Part shown: positions 22,702 through 34,382 of the stretch, in pieces
Position numbering within the stretch: the stretch's first letter is position 1
Layout: each line of letters opens with the position of its first letter
Assembly: GCF_029873635.1 (NCBI RefSeq)
Contig: NC_080421.1
Location: 39,040,617-39,104,616, forward strand
Reading direction: 5' to 3'
From: Malania oleifera
Lineage: Eukaryota; Streptophyta; Magnoliopsida; Santalales; Ximeniaceae
Length of the DNA stretch: 64,000 nucleotides
Made by a program: the position numbers and the translations under genes
Notes under the pieces: generated by a model
What the model was told of the DNA's origin: nothing
Database searches by the model: none
The model's input: the letters and a program-made list of their open reading frames with translations, nothing else

Positions 22702-24757
22702 TGTTGATCTTATAGGTCAAACCTAGTTTTGATAATGACAAATACTTGTTGTATTTAACGACTATCTAAGGATATGTACAGTTATATATTTAGCAAATCA
22801 AAATGATGGCACATGAAGTAGAGCTTGAAGAACCTGAAGACCATATTTGTGTTGTATTTTTAAATTCATTTTATGTAATGCGGGTCTGTAATAGTAATTA
22901 GGAGAAAAATGGTCTATAATAATCAAATACATTATATGCATGATATGATAGGTAAACTAAAAAAAAAGTAGAATGACCTTAGGACCCACATGTATGCATA
23001 AACGAATGTGCTTATATGAATAGGGTTAATGTATAAGGGGATTAGAACCAAAATGCATTAAAAATGCATGTTAAGTCGACCAAACCGGAATGTATAAAAG
23101 CATTTAGTCGACTGAACCAGTCAGAGGTCAACGTTTTGACCATAGCACGGCCGATCAAACCTTGCCAAGTTTAGCGGTTTGACCTCTTGGTCGACCAAAA
23201 ATATATGGGCAACGCCCTGGTCAACTGATCCCCCACATGGGAAATGCCAATTGCCCCGTTGACCGAACTACCTACTTCAAAATCACCTGATCGACTGAAC
23301 GGCGTGGAATTGGAAAAAATTAAATTTAAAACCCTTAGTACAGTGGATCGAACTCTCAATTCAAATTTCCCACGGTCAACCGAACAATGTGACTTGGTCA
23401 GCCGAACCTTAAGTTTGGTCGCCCGGTGCTCTCGGGTTGGCGATATTTAGCAAGGTTAAAATACCTTCAAAAAATTATTAACCGTAGTTAAACTTTTTCT
23501 AAAGAGACTAATATGTCCTGAACAGTTATAATTTTGGAGAACTTTATATATAACCCCCCATGTGAAAATATTAGTACCCTATTAGCAATCTTGATTAGCA
23601 AAAATTCTCCGAAATTCAAAAATCTCATATACTCATTTTGAAGCCTCCTAGACTCACTCTATCTATTTCTTATTGATAAAATATCTTTGTAAGTTTGTGC
23701 TTGAGTGTTCTTATCATTAAGCTATTGCTCTCTCTTGCTTGGTTGATTAAAATTATTTTCTTTGAGAGCAAAGATTTAAGCTTTTCCTAGGAGACTTTAT
23801 TGATAAGTCTTCCTTAGGAAAACTTCATTTGAGCTTTTGAGTGCTGCATTTTCACTGCAATAACTCAAGGAGTTCACATTGTATTTTGGTTGCTAAAAAT
23901 ACATCTCAAATCATTTTCAAATATCTCTTGTGGTTTACTTTGAGAAAAATTGTTGAGATATTTGCTTAATTATGTGCTAAAGGTGTTTGTAGCAATATCC
24001 TTTGATTGATATTACCATCTTGAACACAAAGATCAAATCATTTTTATAAACTAAATCTGAATATGTCTTGAGGCTTATATTTTGAGAAAAACACTTGTTG
24101 AGATATTTAAGGTGTGCTTGTGATCTTCATTGATGCATTGTGATTGAGAATATTATATTAACACCAAGATCCTATCATTTACACTCTCACGCACTAATTG
24201 CAATATTTGCATAAGTATTTGAGGGTAGACACTTAGACCATATTGAGCCTACTTCATCATACAATTCGGTGGTGTATTGATTAGATTGGTACATAATTTG
24301 CTTAGATAAGAAGCATACTTGTTGTACACAAATTTGTTTTAGAAATTTATCGTATTCCAGGTGTGGCCTAAGGGGGCGGTAATCTAGCTCGGCAAGGATT
24401 GGTTGTAAAGGTTGAGGTCAGCTCTATGCTAATTGACCTAATTGTTTAGGTTGCCGCTCCACCCATTATGTGAGCCTTATAGTGGCAATCCCTGTACTTT
24501 TTAACCAAGGCAGGGACATGGGTAGTTTGCCGAACTTCGATAACATTTCTATGTGTCATCGTTATTTATGACTTTTTTGTCAATGCTTGGTCAATTTAAT
24601 TGTTCAATTTAATTTCCGCTGTATATTTTAATTGATTTAATTTTTCTGTACTAGATTGACCTTAGGGTTGTGTAATACAGCTGTTAGGGGATTGACCTGG
24701 GGCATCAATTTTGAAAATACCAATTCACCCCCTCCTAGGATTATAATAAAGCTAACA
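22702..24757 (+). repeat. S2 3' LTR
   Basis: It starts TGTTGATCTTATAGGTCAAACC and ends ATAAAGCTAACA, with exact target repeat CAATG after it. It has the same TATA region and R box as the 5' LTR, with scattered substitutions. Confidence 0.95.
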
Positions 24758-24762
24758 CAATG
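24758..24762. repeat. S2 target site duplication, right
   Basis: CAATG matches 13118-13122 exactly. Confidence 0.95.
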
Positions 24763-25940
24763 GACATTGGCATTCAGCTCAAAGCAGTTATTACAATTAA
24801 CTATCCATCAAAGAGTTTAAATGTCTCACAATATATGGATGGTGATTTCCAGTTCAAAAATAAATTGTCTGCTCCCCCTCAGTTATGCAACCCAAGAACT
24901 TTATATTCAATTAATATTATTTGGCATAATAAATATTTTCTAATATGGGGATGAGCTTTGAAAGAATTTTAGCTTCATTTTGAGTTTAGGGTTATGCTAT
25001 AGTATTATGATAAATTCCTTAAACCAAAAATCTTAGCATGATGAAGAAAATATGCTGTATTTAAGATTTTTAAATTTAGACATATATAGCATCACAAATC
25101 TTATGACAATTAAAAACATTTTGTCCATTCAAAGAGGATAGCCAATATCTTCAAATGTTCACTAATCAAAATGATATGTATATATTAAGCTAAGATTGGA
25201 TATGATCACTAAAACTCATTACTGGCTAGATTTTCTTAGGGCTCTCAGTATGGTAATAGTGTGTACTAAAATTTAGAATATTAAGCACAAACACTATTTA
25301 AGATTATAACCCCTTAAATATTTTATTCTTTAATCTTATGAGTATAAAAAGAATTCTTTAAAAGTACACCTCATTAGATGGTATTCAATTATAAATAAGT
25401 TTTCATGATTCAAATGAAATTAAACTCAGTATAAGCATCATGAATCATGACATGAAATAATCAATGAATTAGAAGGAGGATAGATATACCTTTATGCTTT
25501 ACTCCTTCTTAGACGTGTAAGCTCAAAGTGGCGTTCTCCTCTCTCTAAGATTTTTCAACATTTTTATTGTTCCCAAAAATCCTTAGGATTACTATAAAAC
25601 AAGAACTTTACAAGAATATTAGTAGCCAAGGCACAATACAATATGCGTGACACTCAAATGATATGCATTAAGTTCAAGTCATGCACTTTCAAATCATTTT
25701 CATGTTTGGGAAATGATGCATTAAAAATCATTTTCAATGGAATATGAAATACTTTGCCAAAACCTTTTCCAAAACCTCTAGTCAATTGATTTTACAAAAG
25801 TATTTTCAATATTCAAACAGTAAAATCTATGTAATAAAAATAGTGGAGGATTTGCAAAGGGTTGATCCCCAAAACAGGAATACACTGAAAAATGAGCCGT
25901 TGCAATGTTTATGCAAATGCGGTTAAGCTTATTGCAACCA
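24763..25940 (-). other. Interior of antisense element S4, right part (non-coding)
   Basis: AT-rich DNA of about 1.2 kb between the S2 target site and the S4 primer site. I see no gag-like or other recognisable frame on either strand. S4 may be a large non-autonomous derivative or a heavily decayed copy. Confidence 0.4.
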
Positions 25941-25954
25941 TGCTCTAATACCAA
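25941..25954 (-). promoter_or_regulatory. S4 primer binding site, antisense
   Basis: TGCTCTAATACCAA is the reverse complement of TTGGTATTAGAGCA, a tRNA-Met type site with one change. It sits one base from the LTR, the same spacing as in S1, S2 and S3, which fixes the direction of the element. Confidence 0.75.
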
Positions 25955-25955
25955 T

Positions 25956-28077
25956 TGATAGGAATGGTGTGATCCCAAGAGGGGGGAGGGGCGAATTGGG
26001 TTTTAAGTACTTTAGGCTAAATTAAGCAATTACGTCAATTCACCACATATCATATCTCATTCAATGTACACGCGGGTATGTAAAATATTTTTAACAATGA
26101 AAGTAAACATACAAGTGTGTTGTATATCTTATTTAAATCAAGTGTGTGTATTTAAATAATTATGACATTAAATAAGCATTCATACACATGCTAAAATTAA
26201 AGTGTACGAATTTAAATAAGACAAAGAGAGAGAGAGGGACACACAAATTTGTTGTCAAGGTTCGGCCAAACCAGCCTACGTCCCCGCCTTGGGCATACCC
26301 CCCCCCCCCCCAAGGATTCCATTATCCCTGCTCACTTAAATGGGTGGAGTAGAATCCATTACAACCTTTCCTTACGGGGTAAGGTAAACACCAGCTCAAT
26401 TGCAAGGTTGAGCCCAACTTGTCTCCCTTATGGGGCGGAGACTCCCTAATTCATTTTTGGGGCTGAATCGAACTGGTCTCACTTACGGGGTTGAGACTCT
26501 CCAGTTTAATTAACAGTCTGAACCCAATCGATCTCACTTAAGGGGCTGAGACTCCCGAATCAATTTACGAGATTAACCCAACCGGTACACTAAAATCATT
26601 TTTGTACATAAAAATGCTTCTGAAAAATACAAGTAGAAATGTACACATTTAAGCTCAATACATGCACTCTTTAATGATATGCATTATGCTCAATAGAGTA
26701 AGGGTGTTATCGAATAACATTTTCAATCTTTGAAAAATAATGTATATGATAAAATGCTCAAAGATCTGAACCCTATAAAATATTTCTCCATAAATATTTT
26801 CAATGAGAAGTAGGAGAACCTAGAGTTTTGATTTTTCAAATGATTTTTGCAATACAAAACTTTATTTAGGAAAGAATGGATGTAAAAATAAATGCCTTAA
26901 AATAAAGATGCTCTCTTTCAAAAGATTTTCCAAAGAATAATAAAGAGAGTTGGAGAGTGTAAAAATTTAACTCCAAAGATATTTTTAAAATAAAAGTGTG
27001 TGTGGGGGAACTTTGATTAAGTGAAACTTTTGAGAGAAAATATTTGTTAATCAAAGTTACTAATCTTAAGTAATGAAGGGGTATTTATAGTTTTTCTAAA
27101 AATAATGACTGTTAGGGACACACTCGGTATTTTTAAAAATATTTAATTAAAAATTAATCTTGTTTAGGTCTTGGAAATAAACTCAACTCGAGAGGTTTGG
27201 TCACGCGATGCCTAGGGTTGGTCGCCTGAATACTCATAAATAGTAAAAGTGATTTCTTAGGTTTGGTTGACCATGGGCAATGACCGGTTGGCTGAAGCCA
27301 AGGCATTTTCCCAACCTTCATAGGTGCAGGTGACTGATGCTTGATTCGGGTTGCCGGTTCTAGCTATTTGGTGACTCGCGATCATTTTAAACTAGAGGTT
27401 CGGGTAGCTAGGGCTGGTAAAAAGTGTCAGTATTCAAGGTTTAGTTGACCGTAGAATTTTCGTTCAAATCTGGACCGGTCGCCCGAGCCAAGTCAAAGTA
27501 TTGACTTTTTACCAATTTGGTCAACCGAGGCATTTTTAACACCCTATGTTCAGTCAGCCGAAGCCCTTTTAAAGCTCAATTTAGGTCCTTATTTTTATTA
27601 GAAATCACCCATTTTAATAATGGTTTAACTTTTAAGTTATAGGGTATTTTCCATGAAGTGTTTATGTGGACCTAAAGTCTATCTATGGCCTTTTGAGCAT
27701 TAAAACCCTAAATGATGAAAACCTTTCTTTGAATGATTTTAGTTGTTTAAGAAAAAAGTTTTTCTTTTATTGTGTTGGGTTCCCTAAGGTTTGTCTACGG
27801 TCAATCTGAGCATTCAATCCATATCATGCAGGATGTATGCATTATTACAAACTAAAGATATAAAAAATTAAATGCAGTAGAATTAAAGTCAAATATGTCT
27901 TCTTTTTCACTCTTCTGACATCATGGAATGCGCCAAAGAGTGTGACATTTATGTTTCTTCTGGCTTCCATGTCCATTACCTCATGTGTGTGCTGAATCAT
28001 GAACCTGTTCAAAAATGCTAAATGCACACATGAGATTTGTCACCATTAAAATAGAGATTAGACTGAAAAAGTCAACA
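25956..28077 (-). repeat. S4 5' LTR, antisense
   Basis: On the minus strand it reads TGTTGACTTTTTCAGTC ... ending TTCCTATCA, about 2.1 kb. The R box (GGTTCGGCCAAACC, CCTACGTCCCCGCC) lies at 26258-26290, next to a run of C at about 26300-26313. An antisense TATA-like TATTTATAG is at 27082-27090. U3 words such as GGTCGCCTGAA and GGTTGACC lie at 27190-27560. It is a cousin of the S2 LTR. No second LTR for this element is seen in the window. Confidence 0.75.
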
Positions 28078-28880
28078 TTAAGTACCCTCTAGAAAATCAC
28101 ATCCTAATGCCCTTTGGCATTTGTAAATAGGGTCGAAAGGACAATGGTGCAAAAGTGCTCAGTCATTGATTCCACAAGGTAGTGTTCCATCATTTTCCTT
28201 TTGGAACTTAAATCATTTAGACTTCTTATAGCTCCCTTCAACCTAGTTCTCTGAGCAACATTTGCAGTTCTCTTAAAGTTTATAAACAAGGTTTTCAAAA
28301 CCATTGTCACCAACACAAAGTCACTTTTGCATGGCTCAAGGATTATCTGTCTAGAGCTTCCACAAATTCTTTCTTTCTAGATCCACGAATCTCACCTCTT
28401 TTTATGGTTTCAAACTTCTAAAGTTTAGTAAATGATACCCTTGGAAAACTCCTATAACTATCCCTTTTCATAAAATCCAATAATATCACCTTTGCTTATA
28501 AAACAAGGATACCACAAAGTATAAGCTTATAGTCACCCAAGTTCAAGTGCAAAGAAAAATAAAAGTAATCTTATTGTTTAATAGGAGATATTCTCATCTT
28601 GATTCCCACAAATCAACCCTTATCTTCCCATTGAAGGTATAGGGCACAATCAATTGCATCTTGATTTTAAAAAAATAGTCTACCAAAGACCAACTTCTAC
28701 CTTATTAACCCAAGAGCCATATGATAAAATGTGAGATAGGAACCAACAACCACTCAACAGTAAGCATACCTTTGCCGGACTCAATATGAGAAATTGCATT
28801 CGCATTATTGTGAATAAAATTGTATTTGCATAGTGGAATATAAACATAGCAATCAATGAAGGACAAATATAGAACATATG
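28078..28880. other. Unassigned stretch
   Basis: No recognised element or gene. On the minus strand 28316-28104 is open for about 70 codons (LKTLFINFKRTANVAQRT, then Ser/Lys-rich sequence). I do not recognise it, and it could be a decayed exon or chance. Confidence 0.3.
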
Positions 28881-29360
28881 CACAATATATCTGAAAGCAA
28901 GAACAAACAACGCGAAGATTTACGTGGTTCGACAATGCGTACATCCACGGGACCAATCGGCAAAGGTTTTCACTATGTAAATATCAAAGGAGACAATACA
29001 ATCAAATTTACAATGATCTTCTTTTTTTAATACACTTAAACAAGTGTATAAATAAAGTTTCTTTCAAAGGTTTTCCCCCAAAACCCAACCAACTTAACAT
29101 TCAAATTCAAATATTTAATTTAACCTTGATGCCAGAACAAAACCGTTGGTGGTTTTCCTAAAACCATTGACGGAATAAAATAGTAAGGGTAGATTTCTGA
29201 AATTTCTGAAATTTAAGTAAAACCGTCGACAAGTAATTTTAGTAAAATCGTTGACGGTTTCAAAAAACTGTTGACCAATTTCCCCAGAATGTTGATATTA
29301 ACTATGTTCTCCTCCTTGTGTATATTAACCATTCCAAGAAATGAGCCATCAAACACAACA
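28881..29360 (-). repeat. Tork-like copia 3' LTR, partial, antisense
   Basis: On the minus strand the LTR would begin TGTTGTGTTTGATGG at 29360, just after a purine-rich AAGGTAGAGAT (29361-29371). The block at about 28917-28975 reads TTTACGTGGTTCGACAATGCG and CATCCACGGG on the + strand, the leader box common in Tork-like LTRs. Repeated CCGTCGACGG-like words lie at 29140-29280. The far end of the LTR could not be fixed. Confidence 0.55.
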
Positions 29361-29459
29361 ATCTCTACCTTGGCAAATTTTCGCCCCTTAGGAGAACCCA
29401 AAAAACATAGCCTGACACTCTACCTTGACTATAAACGTTAAGTTGGGTGAGTCTCCCTT

Positions 29460-30030
29460 CTAACACTTGGAGACATGAAGCAAGTCCAAGAAATGCTTGA
29501 ACTTTTCAGTAGTAACTGATTTTGTCAAAATTTTCGCTGCATTTTCAGATGTGTGAACCTTCTCCAATACAATTTCACCTGATGTAATCAATTCCTTAAC
29601 CTTGTGGAACCTCACATCAATATGCTTCGTTTTAATATGGTACACTTGATTCTTTGCCAAGTAAATGACACTCTGACTATCACAATGCAACACAACTCCA
29701 CCTTGTTGTATACCTGTCCCTTTGACCAAACAAGTTAGTCATAAGACTTCTTTTGCAGCTTCGGCAACTGCCATGTATTCAGATTTAGTTGTAGACAATG
29801 CTATCAAGGATTGTACCATTGACCTCCAACATATAGGTCCTCCCACAAGGGTAAAGACATAAGTCGTTGTAGACCTTCTATCATCCATATCCCCTGCATA
29901 ATCAGCATCAACAAACCCCACAACTGATGGACTATCCTATTACTTGCCAAACATAATGTTATAACTAGAAGTACCCCGTAAGTATCTAAAAATCCATTTA
30001 ATGGCTTCCCAGTGCTATCTACCTAGATTA
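29460..30030 (-). pseudogene. pol: Tork-like copia pol fragment (RNase H end)
   Basis: The minus strand encodes the last part of a copia pol. It opens with HWEAIKWIFRYLRGT near 30015-29970, then GFVDADYAGDMDDRRSTT, ALSTTKSEYMAVAEAAKE, HCDSQSVIYLAKN and KTKHIDVRFHKV, ending LHVSKC at 29460. Wording differs from S1-S3 and is closer to Tork/Tnt1-type elements. The 5' part is missing because the CACTA-type sequence starts at 30031. A stop lies at about 29736. Confidence 0.8.
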
Positions 30031-30054
30031 CACTACAAAAAAAAAAAAAAAAAA

Positions 30055-30985
30055 TTGGTTTTTATTAATGATTTTAATTTTGTCACTAAAAGTGCCTTAT
30101 TAGTGACAATTTTTAGAAACCATCACTAAAAGTCTAAGTATTAGTGACGTTCTTAGTGACGAAATCAAATCTGTCACTAATACTTTCCTCACTAAAACCC
30201 AAATTTCCCACTCAAACCATCGCGGGAAACCACTTTTCATGTGGAAATTATTCCAAAAAAATATTAGCGACATTTTCTAGGGCATTAGTGACGAATTAAA
30301 AGCGTCACTAAAAGGCACTTATTAGTGATGGTTAATTAACCGTCACTAATAGTATCATGTTAGTAACGGTTATATAAGCCGTTACTAATAATGCATGTTG
30401 ACTGTGAAAAGGTCAACAATATCAGTGACGGTAAATAAAAATCATCACTAATAATGCATTATTAGTGATAGGTCTTTTAAACCATCACTAATAGTCTTGT
30501 ATCAGTAACGGTTCTATAAACCATTATTGATAATACTTTTGTTGATTGGGAAAAGTCAACGCTATTAGTGACGATTTATTAAAATTGTTACTAATATCCA
30601 ATTATTAGCAACGAATTTGATAAACCATCACTAATACTATTTTTTTATTGTAAAAATATAAAAATAATTTATTTAACTATATTAGTAACATTTTAGAAAA
30701 ATCGTCACTAGTAGGTTAGTTTTAGTAACGGTTTTTGAAACCATCATTAATAATGTATTTGTTGACCGGGAAAAGTCAACTATATTAGTGACGGTTTAGG
30801 AGAACCATTACTAATAGCATATTATTAGTGACAAATTTATTAAATCGTCACTAATAGTGCTTATTATTTTAAAATTATAAAAATAATTTATTTAACTATA
30901 TTGGTGACGGTTTATAAAAATCTGTCACTAATAGTTTGTTATTAGTGACCGTTAAGGAAAACGGTCACTAACAATTAAAACAAGT
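30055..30985. repeat. CACTA subterminal repeat array (TTAGTGACGG)
   Basis: By eye about 36 perfect or near copies of TTAGTGACGG / CCGTCACTAA occur, mostly alternating in orientation so that neighbours form hairpins. A second inverted word, GTTGAC...GTCAAC around GGGAAAA, occurs three times (30397-30417, 30541-30560, 30761-30780). Such arrays are the transposase-binding regions in CACTA elements. Confidence 0.85.
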
Positions 30986-31795
30986 AGTTTAGCTTACAAA
31001 TAATCCAAACCTAAAGGTTAGGCCTTCCCACGGAGACAGAGGTGGCCAAGGAATCACCTTGCCGTGCTAGACAAACATGCCAGCTCCATTAGTGTTCTAG
31101 GTCACTTAAGTGGCCAAGATGTATAACAAAACTAATGCTACCCAAAATCATGTACATGTTGAATGAGCAATTAAAGAGACAAGTGATACATAATTCAAAC
31201 CAGGATTTGGTCAGGTATCCAAATAGATTCCAAGTGATCTTCTGGGTGTCATCCCCCAAAAATCATTCTACTTTCCAAAGTAAAAAGGGACGAGATATGC
31301 ACGAAATTAACAAACAACTTTTTTCAAATTAATATCTATGGGTGGGTTGCTCGTGAAGATGATTACAAGTTCAGAAGGGCCATTAGGAGACTATCTTTGT
31401 AGCTGTGGATAGATAAGAATAGTTACTGATATTTTTTTTGGTGAATTGAGGAAAGATGAAAAGAAAATTTAATATTTTACACTACATACATTATTTATGA
31501 GTTATCCGATATTAATATATAATGATCGATATAAAGTTTAGATTTCAAAATTTTCTCATCATCTTTTAATATTGCAATTCATGATTTTTATTTATTCGAA
31601 CTTGATTAATAAATATTATATATAAAAATAAAATCATCATTTTTTTTTTGTCTTCAATGATTAAAAAAAGCCAAATCCATAAATATTAATATATAATAAA
31701 TCAATAAATATAATTTTAGTAATGAACTCGACTAATTTTAATTTTTTTTAATTTTAATCTTACTAAAAGAATTTTTTATTTTTAATATATAATGA
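30986..31795. other. CACTA interior and AT-rich flank of G1, non-coding
   Basis: No gene is seen. The stretch 31338-31412 (GGTGGGTTGCTCGTGAAGATG onward) has a clear relative at 62708-62780. From about 31440 the DNA is very AT-rich up to the G1 target site. Confidence 0.5.
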
Positions 31796-31800
31796 TTGAT
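31796..31800. repeat. G1 target site duplication, left
   Basis: TTGAT directly precedes TGTAGAGACC and is repeated exactly at 58529-58533. Confidence 0.95.
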
Positions 31801-32092
31801 TGTAGAGACCTGGAGAATTATAGTAACTAAAAAATCAATAAGAAGGGAGAGAAAATGAAAATTCCAAAGGGGACTCAGCAGGGTCTTGTTGACGAGCGCA
31901 AAGTGTTCGTCGACGAGTAGCCTACTTGGGCTCGTCGACGTGGACACGTGTCTCATCGATGATAACTTACATAGAGAGCTGATTTTAGGGCGTGAAATTC
32001 ATTGACGAACATATGTGCTCACCAAAGAACCACCTTATTGGAATCGTCGATGAGGTGAGGTGGCTTGTCGACGAGGACACGTGGACAACACT

Positions 32093-32101
32093 CTATATAA
32101 G
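32093..32101 (+). promoter_or_regulatory. G1 5' LTR TATA box
   Basis: CTATATAAGG follows an ACACGTGGACAAC stretch with a G-box-like CACGTG. The same arrangement is kept in the 3' LTR (about 49209-49232), so it is the likely promoter. Confidence 0.65.
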
Positions 32102-32164
32102 GCTAAAAAATCACATTTTTGCGAGAGATTTGCATGTCAGTCTCTCTCTCTCACTCTCCCTCTA

Positions 32165-32195
<31 letters not shown>

Positions 32196-32890
32196 AAAAT
32201 TTTGTTTCCTCTACCTTCTCTCTAGATTTTTGACTTTGTTCTTTGCCAGTTCAAGGATCGGAAGCCACCGCGCTACTCCTGGGAAAATTCTCCACAAGTC
32301 TGCTAAAGTAGATTATTGGTTAGGCCAACTTGGGCACCATTCCAAAATTTGGATAAGTTGGTTATTTTAAGTTTTATATGGTATTTTCGTATTTCTGGAC
32401 TGAGGAAAATGTATTAGGTGAGATAATACTAGAGTTTTGTGGGAAAAATGTGAATTTTAGGGTGTTGAGTTGGGAACAAACCGAGTAGAAAGTTTGGTTA
32501 ATTTTGTGGGCTTCTCAGTAAGTCAGGTAAGGGGATAAATTAAGTCAATATTTTCATGAAATTATTTATTATTATACAACATTTATTTTTAAAAATTACT
32601 TATGATAAAATACAGTGTTTGGGAATACTACTGTTGAACAGGGAAATTGATTTTATACATTTTTAGCAGAAAACAAGGTTTCAGTTCAAAATTTATATTT
32701 AGAATAATGTTCACATTTGTGTGGCATGGGTATGATTTTCTATAAAAATTATGTTATACCAAAATGTTATGATTTCTCGGAATAAGCATGTTATAATAAT
32801 TTTCAGAAAAACCATAAAAAGTACAAAAACTATGGTTTTTAAATAATACGTTAAGAATGTAGAAATATCAAGATTCAGTATGTTATGTTA

Positions 32891-33045
32891 TATGCCGGCG
32901 TAGATGCCGTGATTTATATGATATGATATTCCAGTGTAGATGTCATGATTTATACGATATGATATGTCGACGCAGATGCCGTGATTTATATGTTATGATA
33001 TGTCGGTGCAGATGCCATGATTTATGTTGGCATAAATGTTGTAAT
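32891..33045 (+). repeat. About 36-bp tandem repeat in G1 LTR
   Basis: Four units, each built on GTAGATGCCGTGATTTATA followed by an ATATGATAT tail, lie end to end with substitutions. The 3' LTR has the same array, split by T1 (about 50000-50075 and 57423-57550). Confidence 0.85.
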
Positions 33046-34068
33046 TATGTATGTTATGTCAAAATTCATAAAAACATGATCATGTCAGACATTTCTATGA
33101 AATGCGAAACAGTTATGTATTAGTATTACGAAATGTATTATATGTATTAGAACCCGGGTGACTTAGTTTAGTTTCATGAAGCACGGTACCGTAGCTATAT
33201 GTTCAAAATTATGTTTATGTTAGTGCTACCACACATCTCAGATAGAGTGTGGGAGATGGCAGTCGATGTGACTTCATGATAGTGCAGGTGTCCCATTGGT
33301 AGTCCAGACTAGGTGGGGCAAGCCCATCGTACTTACAAAAATAATGTTGACTTAGCGTGGTTGGCAAGCCATTGCTAGGTCTGGCCTTCGGGCCACACAA
33401 CAATGTCATGTGGGGGGTAAGACATGACATTAGATAACTATCCCTCCAGGGTATTATTTTAGTATTGTACAGTTATATAAGATAATTTACATTTATAGAA
33501 ATTTAGTATGTTATATTATGTTATGTCAAATCATGTTTTATTCAGAAACTATACATGCAGTTTTACATGTTATACGATTAAGTGCAGTTCATGTTTATGT
33601 CACATTAATACTCATGTTTCTATACACTAATGTTACTTTATTTCCCTTACTAAGAAGTGTCTCACCCTAGCATTACGAACATTTTAGGAAATCCAGGTAG
33701 GAGGGTGGATTGAGCCCCGCAGCTGTAGAAGTTGACTGAGCTACCCTACTAGAAGGGTAAGTAGTTGAGCTAGGGTCAGATGAGCTTTTGGATTGAGACC
33801 CTGGGATACTTTTTGGTCTTCTTGTGGATGATTGTATATATATGGCATACTAAGTAGAACTCTGGTATTGTGTTTGGTATCGCATGACAGGTATATAATT
33901 TATGTTTTTCGCTGCTTATGTATCAAAGATTTGTGACAGGTATATCCTTGGTACCCACTGGTTCGGGTTGATCGTGATTAGTTCAGTTTTAGCAGGTTAT
34001 CATGATTACTATAAATGTTGTTATGTGGAAAAAAAGAATATATAGTAAAATAGGCAGGTCGTTACAGT

Positions 34069-34081
34069 TTGGTATCAGGGC
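34069..34081 (+). promoter_or_regulatory. G1 primer binding site
   Basis: TTGGTATCAGGGC lies two bases after the LTR. It is a tRNA-Met type site, common in plant chromoviruses, with one change. Confidence 0.8.
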
Positions 34082-34382
34082 TTAGGTTGCTTGGTTTTGT
34101 AGACTCTACAGTATAGCGGAAGCAATACTAAAGTATAGGAAAAGGATTTGAGGTTTTGTTCTGCAAATTGGAGGTAGGACTTTCGTGGTGGTTTCTGTGT
34201 CTTCTTGGGGTGATGATTTCTGGAAAGCCATAGTAAACTATTGTCGGGTTGTATTTCTAAAGTGTAGGATTGAATCTTGAATTAAGATAAGAATGTCAAG
34301 ATAGAATGGATATCATAAGTTTTAGTTAGATACGTAAATTATAAGGGTAGGGTCCCTAAGTCAGGTTTATTATCTTTCCAAG

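Larger units (their letters stand above)
13123..24757 (+). mobile_element. S2: full-length Sirevirus-like Ty1/copia element
   Basis: It has two LTRs of 2018 and 2056 bases, both ending GCTAACA, a primer site, gag-pol in copia order, a purine tract and a perfect 5-bp duplication CAATG. The LTRs differ at many positions, including a deletion near the start of the 5' copy, so insertion is not recent. The interior is lengthened by an antisense solo LTR (20456-22640). Many stops fall where relatives have Gln, Trp or Arg, as expected from deamination of methylated cytosine. No third ORF is seen after pol, unlike S1 and S3. Confidence 0.95.
30031..31795 (+). mobile_element. CACTA-type DNA transposon, left end and part of interior
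   Basis: CACTACAAAA begins at 30031 inside the Tork-like pol, preceded by TTA, a possible 3-bp target duplication. CACTACAA is the usual terminal repeat start of plant CACTA (En/Spm) elements. It is followed by dense subterminal repeats to about 30985, then non-coding interior. G1 inserted at 31801. I do not find the matching right terminus, and no transposase frame is seen, so the element is non-autonomous, truncated or continues beyond the window. Confidence 0.7.
31801..34066 (+). repeat. G1 5' LTR
   Basis: It is 2266 bases, TGTAGAGACC to GTCGTTACA. U3 (31880-32085) carries repeated TCGTCGACGA-like words. A TATA box lies at 32093-32101, followed by a (CT)n tract (about 32130-32195) in the leader. 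A tandem array of about 36-bp units is at 32891-33045. Confidence 0.95.

Noticed and set aside
30055..30985. CRISPR-like array
   Set aside because: Repeats alternate in orientation, vary in spacing and lie in plant DNA next to a CACTA end; there are no cas genes.
32119..32370. Ser/Leu-rich ORF in the G1 LTR leader
   Set aside because: Produced by the (CT)n tract in the LTR; no homology or start context supports it.
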